From JANQRV01 sp964533785 (GTDB lineage Bacteria > Bacteroidota > Bacteroidia > Chitinophagales > Saprospiraceae): a stretch of DNA of 15,050 bases. Under the pieces are notes generated by a model. The model made no database searches. It saw nothing but the letters and a program-made list of their open reading frames with translations, and had not been told where the DNA came from. The position numbers and the translations under genes were made by a program. Below, in pieces: positions 14,659 to 15,050 of this stretch. Position 1 is the first letter of the stretch. Each line of letters begins with the position of its first letter. The DNA is taken from assembly GCA_964533785.1 (NCBI GenBank), contig CAZHNG010000155.1, positions 1 through 15,050 on the forward strand, written 5' to 3'.

Positions 14659-14682
14659 AGACGCTAGACGCTAGACGCTAGA
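14659..14682. repeat. Heptamer tandem repeat (AGACGCT)
   Basis: AGACGCT occurs three times in a row (14659-14679), followed by AGA. A degenerate related stretch, GGCGTTAGA, precedes it at 14645-14653. On the complementary strand the unit reads TCTAGCG, which matches the TCTRRCR pattern of the other heptamer stretches in this window. Confidence 0.75.
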
Positions 14683-14797
14683 AGTAATTCATAGTCAATT
14701 AACTATTTCAATATAATATTAATTTTCTCTGACCGACTCTAAACCACTAGGTTAGGTAAGACTGCAGATACCAGACTGTATGAGGTTGAGGATTAGC

Positions 14798-14815
14798 CCT
14801 GACGGTACCGTCAGG
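14798..14815. repeat. Perfect 18-bp palindrome
   Basis: CCTGACGGTACCGTCAGG is its own reverse complement over 18 bases. It lies in non-coding DNA about 105 bp before the tandem repeat. It could be a protein-binding site or cruciform. No promoter or gene is linked to it. Confidence 0.75.
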
Positions 14816-14921
14816 AGTGTTTGGACTATCAATGATCTAAATCTGCTCTACTACTTAATACTACTTTGTTACTTTAAAGAAAAATCTATATTAACTGATT
14901 TTCAACTTGTGACGGACTTGG

Positions 14922-15050
14922 TTATGGATGACGAAATATATTTGTCACCACAAAAGGGATTATGGATGACGAAATATATTTGTCACCACAAAAGAGGTTA
15001 TGGATGACGAAATATATTTGTCACCACAAAAGGGATTATGGATGACGAAA
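14922..15050. repeat. 38-bp tandem repeat array, continuing past the window
   Basis: Units start at 14922, 14960, 14998 and 15036 (the last cut at the window edge after 15 bases). The first 34 bases of each complete unit are identical, and the second unit ends AGG where the others end GGA. Each unit contains the 10-bp palindrome AAATATATTT flanked by TGAC(G) and GTCA, so each can fold into a small stem. A period of 38 is not a multiple of three and stop codons occur in the repeat, so it is not a protein repeat. Confidence 0.9.

Larger units (their letters stand above)
14632..15050. other. 419-bp region downstream of the importer operon with repeats, no gene
   Basis: I see no credible coding sequence. 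A 75-codon open frame (14780-15007) exists, but nearly half of it is the 38-bp tandem repeat read through shifted frames, so it is not a gene. The region holds heptamer repeats (14659-14682), a perfect palindrome (14798-14815), AT-rich DNA, and the tandem repeat at its right end. Confidence 0.6.

Noticed and set aside
14739..14755. Second DtxR-like box (CTAAACC...GGTTAG) after the importer operon
   Set aside because: The arms are imperfect, no promoter or gene follows it, and similar short matches are expected by chance.
14780..15007. 75-codon open frame on the plus strand
   Set aside because: Nearly half is the 38-bp tandem repeat read in shifted frames, and the frame ends at a stop inside the repeat. 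It has no recognisable domain.
14922..15050. CRISPR array
   Set aside because: The repeated units are directly adjacent with no spacers.

Overview
The window looks like chromosome from a free-living Bacteroidota bacterium, probably of the Saprospiraceae/Lewinella kind. Three observations support this. The best promoter (11431-11461) has the Bacteroidota form TTTG-19 nt-TAnnTTTG. Shine-Dalgarno sequences are scarce. The left edge carries what looks like a decayed type IX secretion sorting domain. The lineage is inferred from these traits, not from a marker gene.

Layout, left to right. 1-408: the 3' end of an unrecognised plus-strand gene, then a frameshifted remnant resembling a T9SS C-terminal domain. 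409-2790 (minus): a large cytosolic GAF-like protein of unknown role. 2822-3179 (minus): a small unrecognised gene whose frame is broken by a 4-bp tandem duplication. 3224-9055 (minus): a catabolic block for L-fucose by the non-phosphorylating route. In order of transcription it holds L-fucose dehydrogenase, a FucP-type fucose/H+ symporter, a 2-keto-3-deoxy-L-fuconate dehydrogenase-like SDR, a fumarylacetoacetate-hydrolase-family 2,4-diketo-3-deoxy-L-fuconate hydrolase, a quinone-oxidoreductase-like MDR protein behind a gap with a large hairpin, and a RhaM/FucM-type mutarotase. The lactonase and the fuconate dehydratase needed to connect the first and last steps are not here. 9137-10357 (minus): an exported M28 metallopeptidase with a C-terminal PDZ domain and an Asp-to-Asn change at an expected metal ligand.

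10723-14631: a manganese/zinc homeostasis locus. A DtxR/MntR-type repressor is divergent from a three-gene ABC importer (lipoprotein, ATPase, permease). A 16-bp inverted repeat of DtxR-box type lies between the -33 and -7 elements of the importer promoter and close upstream of the repressor's own -7 element, so one operator could control both directions. The permease carries a C-terminal cytoplasmic DtxR-like winged helix plus dimerisation domain that keeps the metal-binding residues. The locus therefore encodes two metal-sensing modules, one soluble and one tethered to the transporter.

14632-15050: no convincing gene. It holds heptamer repeats, a perfect 18-bp palindrome and a 38-bp tandem repeat that runs off the window. 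Degenerate heptamer repeats with a related consensus also occur near 6064 and in 10411-10577, and a folded dispersed-type repeat sits at 10461-10519.
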